DNA of 13,463 nt, from contig JACQDG010000476.1 in the NCBI GenBank assembly GCA_016201185.1, positions 1 to 13,463 on the forward strand, written 5' to 3'. Both the position numbers and the translations under genes were made by a program. Origin of the DNA: Acidobacteriota bacterium. GTDB lineage: Bacteria > Acidobacteriota > Terriglobia > Bryobacterales > JACQDG01. Below, piece after piece: positions 1 through 6,567 of this stretch (the stretch's first letter is position 1; each line of letters begins with the position of its first letter). The notes below the pieces were generated by a model. It made no database searches. It worked only from the letters and a program-made list of their open reading frames with translations, and was not told the origin of the DNA.

Positions 1-65
1 CCACTGGCGACACTTCGTAGTAAGTTGCGCCAGGCCAGGACGCGGAGGATAGCCAGAAAATCAGC
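1..65. other. Window edge, no gene assigned
   Basis: The minus strand stays open past the kinase stop codon and reads L-A-I-L-R-V-L-A-W-R-N-L-L-R, which resembles the first residues of some ABC-transporter permeases. There is no ATG, GTG or TTG start and no convincing ribosome binding site in these bases. The next downstream gene therefore cannot be identified from this window. No terminator hairpin is visible after the kinase. Confidence 0.3.
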
Positions 66-1751
66 TCAATATAATGGAATCTTCAGCCGCAGGCTGGCGC
101 CGTGGCCGGGTTGGGATTCGAGCAGCACGTCGCCACCGAGCGCGCGCAGGCGCTGCTTGATGCTGTTCGGGCCCAGCCGCAACAGTTCCAACTCCTCCAG
201 CGTGTACTTGCCGCCAAACCGGAAACCCTTGCCGTTGTCGTTCACCGAGATCGTCAGGGTGTTGTTGCCCTTCTCGAGCGAGAAGAGCACATGCGTGGCC
301 TGGTCGTGCTTCTGAATGTTGGTCAGCGCTTCGCGGATAATCTGGAGGATGTCGACGCCAATTTTTCCCGGGGCGGAGACCGGCTCGCCGCCGCTCATAA
401 AGGTGACCGAAACGCCGCTCTCTTTCTGGAAATCGTCGACCAGACGGCGGGCGGCGGCGGTCACGCTGGAGGTGTCAATCTCCACGGGCCGCATGCTGCT
501 GACGAAGCTCCGCATTTCGGTCACTTGCTTGCGGGCGAGTTCCTGGAGTTGTTCCAGCTCCTGGGCAGCGGCAGCCGGATCCTTGTCGAGCAGCTTGCGG
601 ATCAGGTGGGTCCGCATCTGGAAGCTGATGATGCTTTGCAGCGGCCCGTCGTGAAAATCCTGGGCCAGCCGGTGGCGTTCCCGCTCGTAGGCGGCGTGCT
701 CCACTGACTTGATCACCAGCACCAGCAGGGCGAGCCGGGTGAAAGCCGGCGAGACGCGCTTTAGGCGGCGCAACAGGTAGGGGCGCACAGGAGAGACGCG
801 GTTGACGAGCAGCAGCCGGCCAACGGCCTTTCCCTCGTAGTAGAGCCCGCAGCCGATGGCATTAGTGATGTGAAACTTGCGGATCAGGCGCGGGTGCAGG
901 TCGAAGCCGCTGGGAGGAGTGATCTGGTTGCCCTCGGCCGATGGAATCTGCTCCGCCACAAAGTCCAGCCGTGTGCCCCGGCAGATCGACCATTCCCGGC
1001 TCTCCTCCAGTTCCGCCGGGGCCGGCCGTGAGGTCCCGCCGGACGGGGGATAGCGGCACAAGGAGAAGTAATCCCAGCGCTGGTCCCAAAAGACCAGCAG
1101 GGCGTGAGAACAGCGGAACCATTCTGCCAGGTGCTTGAGCGCTTCTTGCATGGCGGCCACGGTGGCCTCCGCGGAAGCGCCCACCGACAGGTCGGCGATG
1201 TTGTGGATACGCCGCTCGACCCCGTAGCGCTGGTCGGTGGAAAGAAAGGCCAGCAGGCCGCCGACCACCAGCAGAAACACAGTGCTGTTGACCGTAAGCA
1301 CCAGGGGCTGGGCGCGCGCTTCCTGCGCCCGGCCGGCGTAGAAAACCAGGGTGACGGCGGTGGCGATGAGAACTACCTCGCGGGCCCCATGGAGGGTAAT
1401 GCTCTCCAGGACCAGGAAGACGTAAGACATGGCTGCCAGCGCCACGTAAACATTCGTGCGCCAAAAGCCCAGCCAGAGAAGAAACAGCAGGTCCAGCAGA
1501 AGGATCAGCAGGCTGAAGTTCTGCAGCGAGCGGTGAGAGTGATAGAACAGCAGCAGGATGCTGTAAGCGACGAAAACACCGATGACGGCGCCGGTGAGCA
1601 GCGTGGGGCCGGTGGTGGAGAAGAACATTTCCGCCACCGCATAGGCAACCGCCAAAAAGGCCCGGGAAAGGGCCAGCCGGGCGGCACGACTCTGCCGCTT
1701 GGAGGATTCCGTTTCCAAGAACTCGGTCTTCACTCCTCCCACGCTTGCCAT
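66..1751 (-). CDS. Membrane sensor histidine kinase (HisKA_3/NarL-type, GAF-like sensor)
   Basis: This 561-residue two-component sensor kinase is predicted to autophosphorylate on His and pass the phosphate to a response regulator. About six hydrophobic segments lie between residues 28 and 170. A GAF-like region follows (about 180-345), then a HisKA_3 H-box with sequence RLAQDFHDGPLQSI and phospho-acceptor His367. The ATPase domain shows an N-box (REALTNIQKH, Asn478), a G1 box (DNGKGF, 505-510) and a terminal G-rich motif near GHGASL (549-554). The usual G2 motif (GLGLxxMRER) is replaced by LGPNSIKQRL, so one or more glycines of the ATP lid are absent. The ATG at 1749-1751 has only a weak purine-rich site upstream. 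It lies 133 bases downstream of the zinc-ribbon gene on the same strand and may be co-transcribed with it. No partner regulator lies in the window. The kinase call is firm; the signal is unknown. Confidence 0.93.
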   Translation of the reverse strand: MASVGGVKTEFLETESSKRQSRAARLALSRAFLAVAYAVAEMFFSTTGPTLLTGAVIGVFVAYSILLLFYHSHRSLQNFSLLILLLDLLFLLWLGFWRTNVYVALAAMSYVFLVLESITLHGAREVVLIATAVTLVFYAGRAQEARAQPLVLTVNSTVFLLVVGGLLAFLSTDQRYGVERRIHNIADLSVGASAEATVAAMQEALKHLAEWFRCSHALLVFWDQRWDYFSLCRYPPSGGTSRPAPAELEESREWSICRGTRLDFVAEQIPSAEGNQITPPSGFDLHPRLIRKFHITNAIGCGLYYEGKAVGRLLLVNRVSPVRPYLLRRLKRVSPAFTRLALLVLVIKSVEHAAYERERHRLAQDFHDGPLQSIISFQMRTHLIRKLLDKDPAAAAQELEQLQELARKQVTEMRSFVSSMRPVEIDTSSVTAAARRLVDDFQKESGVSVTFMSGGEPVSAPGKIGVDILQIIREALTNIQKHDQATHVLFSLEKGNNTLTISVNDNGKGFRFGGKYTLEELELLRLGPNSIKQRLRALGGDVLLESQPGHGASLRLKIPLY

Positions 1752-1884
1752 CTGCCTGCCCGATCCACCGCGCCACGCCCGCCGCGAGCGCTTTGCGAGC
1801 GTTCACGATGCAAGCTGCGATGACTTCATTCTACCGCGAAGGAGCGCCGCTTCCGCCGGGAAGCGGCCTAATCTGAACTGAGAC
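1752..1884. other. Intergenic spacer between zinc-ribbon gene and kinase
   Basis: This 133-base gap lies between two minus-strand genes. I see no terminator hairpin with a T-tract and no strong promoter, so read-through from the zinc-ribbon gene into the kinase gene is possible. Confidence 0.4.
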
Positions 1885-2334
1885 CTACAGGGACCGCTCG
1901 GCCAATTCGCCGATCAGGGGCAGGGAAAACTTCTCCTCGCGGCTGGTCTTGATGAGCATCAGGATCCACAGACCGAGGATGACCAGCTGCAAAACCTTCC
2001 CGAGGGGAAAAATGTGAGGCGGCAGCACGTGGAACCACGGCACCACGGCCCAATCCAGCAGCAGCCAGGCGACGAAAAGGTAGAGCCCCTGGAAGGCGTG
2101 GAAGCGGACGTCCCGCATCTCGCGGAACCGCTCGGCGGCCAGAACCAACAGGGCCGCAATCCAGCCCACAAAGGGGACATAGCAGAGCATGGAGGCCGTG
2201 CGCGGGGTGATGCCGTCAGCCGGCGAGGGCCGATAAACGCCCGGCGTGCCCGGAATCGGCTGCCGGCCGCCGCACTTACCGCAGAAGAAATCCCAGGCGG
2301 TAAGCTGGTTTCCGCACTGGCTACAGAAGGGCAC
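1885..2334 (-). CDS. Zinc-ribbon membrane protein (DUF4870-like)
   Basis: This small 149-residue protein begins with a zinc ribbon: Cys4, Cys7, Cys18 and Cys21 form two CxxC knuckles. A proline/glycine linker follows, then three hydrophobic segments (about 48-67, 82-102 and 111-129). The stretch VRFHAFQGLYLF before the second segment is typical of DUF4870/Tic20-like membrane proteins. The start is GTG at 2332-2334, preceded by GGGAGG at a nine-base distance; starting here keeps the first CxxC intact. It sits 73 bases downstream of bshC on the same strand. The molecular role of this family is not established. A membrane-tethered zinc-binding or assembly role is only a guess. Confidence 0.88.
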   Translation of the reverse strand: MPFCSQCGNQLTAWDFFCGKCGGRQPIPGTPGVYRPSPADGITPRTASMLCYVPFVGWIAALLVLAAERFREMRDVRFHAFQGLYLFVAWLLLDWAVVPWFHVLPPHIFPLGKVLQLVILGLWILMLIKTSREEKFSLPLIGELAERSL

Positions 2335-2407
2335 TCTCCACGTCCTCCCGAAATATGATACGCGAAGCGCCCTTCAAATGTTCACATTGAGCCGCAGCAG
2401 GCCGCGG
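2335..2407. promoter_or_regulatory. Spacer with 12-base palindrome, possible operator
   Basis: Between the bshC stop and the zinc-ribbon start is a perfect inverted repeat AATGT-TC-ACATT at 2377-2388. This shape suits a dimeric regulator, but one 12-base palindrome can occur by chance. A ribosome binding site (GGGAGG on the minus strand) precedes the zinc-ribbon GTG. No convincing -35/-10 pair was found. Confidence 0.25.
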
Positions 2408-4012
2408 TCAGACCACTACCACTTGATGGTCCGGGCAGTCCAAGTGGATCGAATCATGGAGCTGCTCTAGCAGACCCATGCCGTGACGGGCCAGGAAAGG
2501 CAGAACCGAGTAGAGCCGCTCCTGGAGTGTCTTCTCGGGGTAGATGAGGTGCAGCAAGTAGGCGGCGTCGCTGCGCGCCCGTTCCACGCGGCGGAGGCTT
2601 TCCCGGCCGGTTTTGTCCCGGATTTTGGAAAACTGGTACTTGATTTTCTGCCGGGACTTGGTGAGCGCAGCGGCCAGAGTGGGGTCGAAGGCCGCCAGTT
2701 GCGCTTCCGTGGCGGCCAGGGCGCTTTCGATCTGGTCGTTCGCTTCGAGGAACGTGCGCTGCAAAGGGCCAGGGATCAGCGTGTCGGCGATCTTCTGCTC
2801 CAGGGCCGCCAGCCCGTGCAGGGTATCGGCGACACTCAGCCCGTAACGTCGCATGAGCTTCTCCGACCGCGCGTCGAGAACTGTAAAACAGGCGCGAGGA
2901 TGGGCTACCGGCATCCGCCCCAACAGGCGGCGGTAGAGAACCTCGGCTTGGGCCAGGTAGGCCAGCTCTGCCGGCCCGCCGATATACACTACGGTGGGCA
3001 GCAGGAAGTCCTGCACCACCGGCCGCAGCAGGGCGTTGGGCGAAAAATCCTCGGGGCTGGTCTCGAGGCGCGCGAGCAACTGGGCCGTGGTCAGGCTGGC
3101 CCCGTTGCCGGTGTAGGAATCGCTCGAGCGCCGCAGCGGGGTCCGGCGGCCGTTCTGGAGCAGGAAGAACAGGGAAGTCCTTTCCTCGAAGTGCACCTGG
3201 ACGTGGTAGCCGCCGCTTTCGAGTTCCTTGCCCCTGGCTAGCAGCGCAGCGGAAAACTCCGGCGCCGCCTGGATGGCCCGGGCCATTAGCGGGGCGGCGA
3301 GGCGACGGATCGCCGGCGAAAGCGGATCGAGCATCAGCACGCCATGGGGCTCCAAGAGGCGGGCCAGCAGCGCCTGGAAGCCGGCCCCGAAGGTAGCGCC
3401 CTGGGGGTAGTACTTTTGCGCCAGGTCGGCAATTTCAGCACCGAACGGCAGTGCGGCCAGCGCCCCCCGAAGAGCTTCGCAAGCATTGCCATCCAGCCGA
3501 ACCCCGCCTACCGGCTGGTTCGGTTCGGCTCGGGCCGCGGCCTCCAGTCGGATGGGATGGTTTGCGGAATCGAAGACCCAAGCGTGGTTCACCTCTCCCA
3601 GGTCGTGGTCTTCGGTGGCCAGCCAGAAAACGGGCACGGCGGGCAGGCCGCGCCTGGTCAGGTCGGCGGCCATCCGCGCCGCAGTAAGAGCTTTGTAAAT
3701 GGTGTAAACGGGGCCCGTATACAGCCCCACCTGCTGGCCGGTGACGACGGCCAGCGTTTCGGGCTGGGAAAGCCGGTCCAGGTTGTTTTGGGCGACCGGG
3801 CCGGAGTTGCGATTCTGCTCGGCCAGCGCCTCGACGAGCCGCGCCCGGTGGGCCGCATCCATCTGCACTTCTCGCGCGGCGGCGACGAAGGATTCCGGGT
3901 CAAACGGCGCGTAATGGTAAATGGAGCGGACACGATCGAAATGGTAACCAAGATCGGCGAAGAGCCGGGTGGTGTGCGGCAGATCGGTGTGCCGAATACA
4001 GGTACAGTGCAT
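2408..4012 (-). CDS. bshC: BshC, putative bacillithiol cysteine ligase
   Basis: BshC adds cysteine to glucosaminyl-malate, the last step of synthesis of the low-molecular-weight thiol bacillithiol, in the cytoplasm. The 534-residue length fits the family. Diagnostic stretches are VVTGQQVGLYTGPVYTIYKA (89-108), PVFWLATEDHDLGEVNH (127-143), and a C-terminal segment LQERLYSVLPFLARHG. A helical, coiled-coil-like region rich in Ala, Glu and Lys lies around residues 400-475, as expected for the dimerising part of BshC. The ATG at 4010-4012 has no strong ribosome binding site close by. AGAGGA lies over 20 bases upstream, so translation initiation may be weak. The N-terminus carries two close cysteines (Cys3, Cys5). 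It is divergent from hemW and heads a minus-strand run with the zinc-ribbon and kinase genes. bshA and bshB are not in the window. Family identity is firm; the ligase activity of BshC is inferred from bacillithiol genetics. Confidence 0.96.
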   Translation of the reverse strand: MHCTCIRHTDLPHTTRLFADLGYHFDRVRSIYHYAPFDPESFVAAAREVQMDAAHRARLVEALAEQNRNSGPVAQNNLDRLSQPETLAVVTGQQVGLYTGPVYTIYKALTAARMAADLTRRGLPAVPVFWLATEDHDLGEVNHAWVFDSANHPIRLEAAARAEPNQPVGGVRLDGNACEALRGALAALPFGAEIADLAQKYYPQGATFGAGFQALLARLLEPHGVLMLDPLSPAIRRLAAPLMARAIQAAPEFSAALLARGKELESGGYHVQVHFEERTSLFFLLQNGRRTPLRRSSDSYTGNGASLTTAQLLARLETSPEDFSPNALLRPVVQDFLLPTVVYIGGPAELAYLAQAEVLYRRLLGRMPVAHPRACFTVLDARSEKLMRRYGLSVADTLHGLAALEQKIADTLIPGPLQRTFLEANDQIESALAATEAQLAAFDPTLAAALTKSRQKIKYQFSKIRDKTGRESLRRVERARSDAAYLLHLIYPEKTLQERLYSVLPFLARHGMGLLEQLHDSIHLDCPDHQVVVV

Positions 4013-4122
4013 AGCGCGTCTTGGACGCCGCTAATCCTCTGAGATGCCCCAAGCCCCAGACAGGACGCAGCGAAAAGCGTTCCTGAAGGCGTACCTTCGA
4101 TAGAATAGCAGAAACAGCCGGT
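4013..4122. promoter_or_regulatory. Divergent bshC/hemW promoter region
   Basis: This 110-base divergent spacer must hold promoters for both bshC (minus) and hemW (plus). A TAGAAT hexamer at 4101-4106 is a reasonable -10 for hemW. It would put transcription start about ten bases before the ATG, giving a very short leader with no Shine-Dalgarno. An inverted repeat GAAGG-CGTA-CCTTC (4085-4098) lies just upstream, in the -35/-10 spacer, where a repressor could act. No clear -35 is seen, and no clear bshC promoter. Confidence 0.35.
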
Positions 4123-5235
4123 ATGCGAGGAGTTTACGGAGTTTACATCGCGGTCCCCTTCTGCGCACAGAAGTGCACTTACTGCAACTTCGCTTCCAGC
4201 GTGCTGCCCCGGGCCCTGCTCGACGAGTATCTGGCGGCGCTCGAGACGGAACTGGCGGCGGAGGGGTGGGCCGAGCCTCCCGACACCCTGTACTTGGGAG
4301 GCGGTACGCCCAGCCTGCTCGAGGAAGCCGCCCTGCGCGGGATCGTGGAGCGGCTGCCCCGGGTGGAATGGTCCGAGGCTACCATCGAGGTGAGCCCCGG
4401 CACGGTGACCGCGGATCGGGCGGCGCTGTGGAAAGAACTGGGCTTCGACCGGGTGAGCCTGGGCGTCCAGTCGTTCGTCGCCCGGGAAATCGCCGCCACC
4501 GGCCGCAAGCATTCCGCGCGACAGGTGGAGGAAGAAGTAGGGGCGCTGCGCGGCGCGGGCTTCAGCAAGATCAACATCGACCTGATCGCCGGGCTGCCCT
4601 ACCAGAGCCGCGAAAGCTGGCGAGAATCGCTCGACTGGGTGGAGCGGATCTCGCCGCCGCACGTTTCCGCGTACATGCTCGAGGAGGACGAAGACAGCCG
4701 GCTAGGGCGGGAGATCCTGAGCGGGGGCTCGCGCTACGGCGCGAGGGCCGTGCCGGACGAGGAACAGATCGCCGAGTATTATCTGGAGGCAGTGGCTCGC
4801 CTGGAGTGCCTGGGCCTGCGCCGCTACGAGATCTCCAATTTTGCCCGGCCCGGATTCGAGTCCCGGCACAACCTGAAATACTGGCGGCGGGAGCCGTACC
4901 GGGGCTTCGGCGCGGACGCCCACTCCTTCGACGGCCGCCGGCGGTGGTGGAACGTGGAGACCGCGGCGGAATACGTAGAGCGCTTCCGGGGCGGGCGATC
5001 GCCGGTGGAATCGAGCGGGGAGCTCAGCCCCAGGCAATCGATGGAGGAGCATTTCTTTGTGGGCTTGCGGCAGGCAGAGGGAATCGAGCCGGCGGAGGAG
5101 GAGTGGGAGACATTTGCCGAGCCGATCCGCCGGCTGGCTGACGACGGCCTGCTCGAGCGCGGGGGCGGCCGCCTGCGGCTTACGGATCGTGGGACCATGG
5201 TTTCCAATCTTGTCTTCCAGGAGTTCATCAACTGA
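4123..5235 (+). CDS. hemW: HemW, radical SAM heme-handling protein (HemN-like)
   Basis: This 370-residue member of the HemN/HemW radical SAM family has the cluster motif CAQKCTYCNF (Cys14, Cys18, Cys21). The residue after the third Cys pair is Phe rather than the extra Cys of true HemN (CxxxCxxCxC), which points to HemW. The SAM-binding glycine motif GGGTPS lies at 59-64. The C-terminal HemW region includes NLKYWRREPYRGFGADAHSF. HemW proteins bind heme and are thought to deliver it to respiratory proteins; they are often misannotated as oxygen-independent coproporphyrinogen oxidase. The ATG lies ten codons before the motif, as usual. There is no Shine-Dalgarno, and a -10 lies close upstream. 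Its stop overlaps the start of the threonine aldolase gene by one base (TGATG). Confidence 0.94.
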   Translation: MRGVYGVYIAVPFCAQKCTYCNFASSVLPRALLDEYLAALETELAAEGWAEPPDTLYLGGGTPSLLEEAALRGIVERLPRVEWSEATIEVSPGTVTADRAALWKELGFDRVSLGVQSFVAREIAATGRKHSARQVEEEVGALRGAGFSKINIDLIAGLPYQSRESWRESLDWVERISPPHVSAYMLEEDEDSRLGREILSGGSRYGARAVPDEEQIAEYYLEAVARLECLGLRRYEISNFARPGFESRHNLKYWRREPYRGFGADAHSFDGRRRWWNVETAAEYVERFRGGRSPVESSGELSPRQSMEEHFFVGLRQAEGIEPAEEEWETFAEPIRRLADDGLLERGGGRLRLTDRGTMVSNLVFQEFIN

Positions 5236-6296
5236 TGCCGAACGAATGCCGCGTAGTGGATCTGCGCAGCGACACCGTTACCCGTCCCACGCCGGAGATG
5301 CGCCGGGCGATGGCCGAGGCCGAGGTGGGCGACGATGTCTATCGCGAGGACCCGACCGTGAACCGGCTCGAGGAGCGCGCCGCCCAGGCGCTGGGGAAAG
5401 AGGCGGCCCTATTCGTTCCTACCGGCACGATGGGGAACCAGATAGCCATCAAGCTCGAATCCGCGCCGGGCGATGAGGTAATTTGCGAGGAGTACTCCCA
5501 CGTGGCCAACTACGAGATGGGGATGATGGCCGCCTGGTCGGGCTGCCAGCCGCGCCTGATTCCATCGGAGCACGGTCAGCTCTCGTGGGACCAAATCCAG
5601 GAAAGGATGCGGCCGGATATTTATTACTACTCGCGCCACGCGCTGGTGGTGCTGGAAAACACCCACAATATGGGCGGCGGCACTGTGTATCCGATTGAGG
5701 CGGCGCAGGAGATCTGCGACCGGGCGCACGAGCGGGGGATGCGCGTGCACCTGGACGGGGCGCGCATTTTTAACGCGGCGACATACCTGGGCCGGCCGGC
5801 GGCGGAGCTGGCGGCGCCGTTCGATTCCGTGATGTTCTGCCTGTCGAAAGGGCTGGGGGCGCCGGTGGGGTCGCTCGTGGCGGGCAGCAGGGAATTCATC
5901 GGCCGGGCGCTGCGGGTGCGGAAGATGATGGGCGGCGGCATGCGGCAGGCCGGGGTGCTGGCGGCGGCCGGGCTGATCGCGCTCGAAAAGCATCCCGCCA
6001 AACTCGCCGAGGATCATCGCAACGCGCGCTATCTGGCGGAGGCGCTGAGCCGGCTGCCCGGCATCCAGGTGGACCTGGGCCGGGTGCAGACGAATATTGT
6101 GATGTTCGACGCGTCGGGCACGGGGCTTTCGGCGGAGGAGTTTTCCCGGCGGCTGAAGGCGCGCGGCGTGCTGATCAATCCTGTGAATGAGACGCGGTTG
6201 CGGCTGGTGACCCACTCGGACGCCGGGCGCGCGTGCTGCGAGCGGGCCATGGCGGTGATCGCGGAGGCGGCCGAGGCGGCGCTGCGGGCGGAGTAA
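5235..6296 (+). CDS. ltaE: Low-specificity L-threonine aldolase (PLP enzyme)
   Basis: This 353-residue PLP-dependent enzyme of the beta-eliminating lyase/threonine aldolase family is predicted to cleave L-threonine and L-allo-threonine to glycine and acetaldehyde in the cytosol. Recognisable motifs are DLRSDTVTRPT near the N-terminus (9-19), ENTHNMGGGT (141-150), HLDGAR (172-177, with Asp174 positioned to contact the PLP pyridine nitrogen) and CLSKGLGAPVGS (202-213), in which Lys205 is the expected Schiff-base lysine. The length is normal for the family. Its ATG overlaps the hemW stop by one base, so translation is probably coupled; AGGAG lies about eleven bases upstream inside hemW. No intrinsic terminator is obvious after the stop. 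The gene symbol is by family; the substrate preference between threonine and allo-threonine cannot be read from sequence. Confidence 0.94.
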   Translation: MPNECRVVDLRSDTVTRPTPEMRRAMAEAEVGDDVYREDPTVNRLEERAAQALGKEAALFVPTGTMGNQIAIKLESAPGDEVICEEYSHVANYEMGMMAAWSGCQPRLIPSEHGQLSWDQIQERMRPDIYYYSRHALVVLENTHNMGGGTVYPIEAAQEICDRAHERGMRVHLDGARIFNAATYLGRPAAELAAPFDSVMFCLSKGLGAPVGSLVAGSREFIGRALRVRKMMGGGMRQAGVLAAAGLIALEKHPAKLAEDHRNARYLAEALSRLPGIQVDLGRVQTNIVMFDASGTGLSAEEFSRRLKARGVLINPVNETRLRLVTHSDAGRACCERAMAVIAEAAEAALRAE

Positions 6297-6567
6297 AGGG
6301 ATGCGGAGGCCGGCGAGGATGTAAAATTTACCATACCAATTAATAAGTCATTTCCTTTTCGGTCTAGTACTCTTCCGCAATCTAGGGCATTTCCCTGAGC
6401 GGTTTGTCGGGAAAAACACGAGATCGCGTTCTGTTTCCAGATTGAATCTCGACAGTTCCGAGGAGGCATGATAAACTTCTTTCAGCCTGCCGAACATGAA
6501 CTTTTTTTTCAAACCGGCCAGCGCGACGAAGACTTGGCAGGACAGGGGCCGTCGCATAGGGAGTAAA
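6297..6567 (+). promoter_or_regulatory. Leader/promoter region of FnIII secreted protein
   Basis: A 271-base region without a conventional gene. It opens with an AT-rich part holding a palindrome GTAAA-A-TTTAC (6321-6331), a plausible promoter or operator area. Further on several complementary arms occur: CGAGAT (6419-6424) with ATCTCG (6446-6451); CCTGCC (6486-6491) with GGCAGG (6536-6541); CGGCC (6515-6519) with GGCCG (6547-6551); and GCGACG (6523-6528) with CGTCGC (6550-6555). The second and third pairs interleave like a pseudoknot, and the third and fourth exclude each other. A structured 5' UTR is possible. It does not match a riboswitch class I can recognise by eye. A candidate leader ORF is listed separately. 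Confidence 0.4.
6468..6566 (+). CDS. Candidate 32-codon leader ORF upstream of FnIII protein
   Basis: A short ORF starts at ATG 6468 just after GAGGAGGC, a strong Shine-Dalgarno-like run. The spacing is short (four bases from the first GAGG, one from the last), so its efficiency is uncertain. It encodes 32 residues beginning MINFFQPAEHELFFQTG and ending with GPSHRE. It stops with TAA at 6564-6566, one base before the ATG of the secreted FnIII protein, so the two could be translationally coupled. The ribosome binding site of the main gene (AGGGAG, 6558-6563) lies inside its last codons. The peptide has no signal sequence or known motif. An eight-T run sits mid-ORF. It could equally be a chance reading frame in a structured leader. 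Confidence 0.35.
   Translation: MINFFQPAEHELFFQTGQRDEDLAGQGPSHRE

Noticed and set aside
1..65. ABC-transporter permease start downstream of the kinase
   Set aside because: About 20 codons with no start codon or ribosome binding site is too little evidence.
862..1806. 314-residue minus-strand ORF overlapping the kinase in another frame
   Set aside because: Pro/Gly/Arg/His-rich shadow translation typical of GC-rich DNA; the kinase frame has all the family motifs.
4173..5141. 322-residue plus-strand ORF inside hemW
   Set aside because: Arg/Gly/Ala-rich translation with no recognisable motif; hemW in the other frame is unambiguous.
4123..5235. hemN (oxygen-independent coproporphyrinogen III oxidase)
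   Set aside because: The motif is CxxxCxxCNF without the extra Cys of true HemN, and the protein is shorter than HemN; HemW fits better.
5409..6215. 268-residue antisense ORF opposite threonine aldolase
   Set aside because: Shadow ORF rich in Arg, His and Pro, with no ribosome binding site or domain; the sense strand encodes a full PLP enzyme.
6496..6567. Upstream in-frame ATG extending the FnIII protein by 24 residues
   Set aside because: The extension would place charged residues before the signal peptide, and ATG 6568 has a well-spaced AGGGAG.
6468..6567. Known riboswitch (c-di-GMP-I, cobalamin, fluoride) before the FnIII gene
   Set aside because: I could not match the conserved cores of these classes; only short generic stems are visible.
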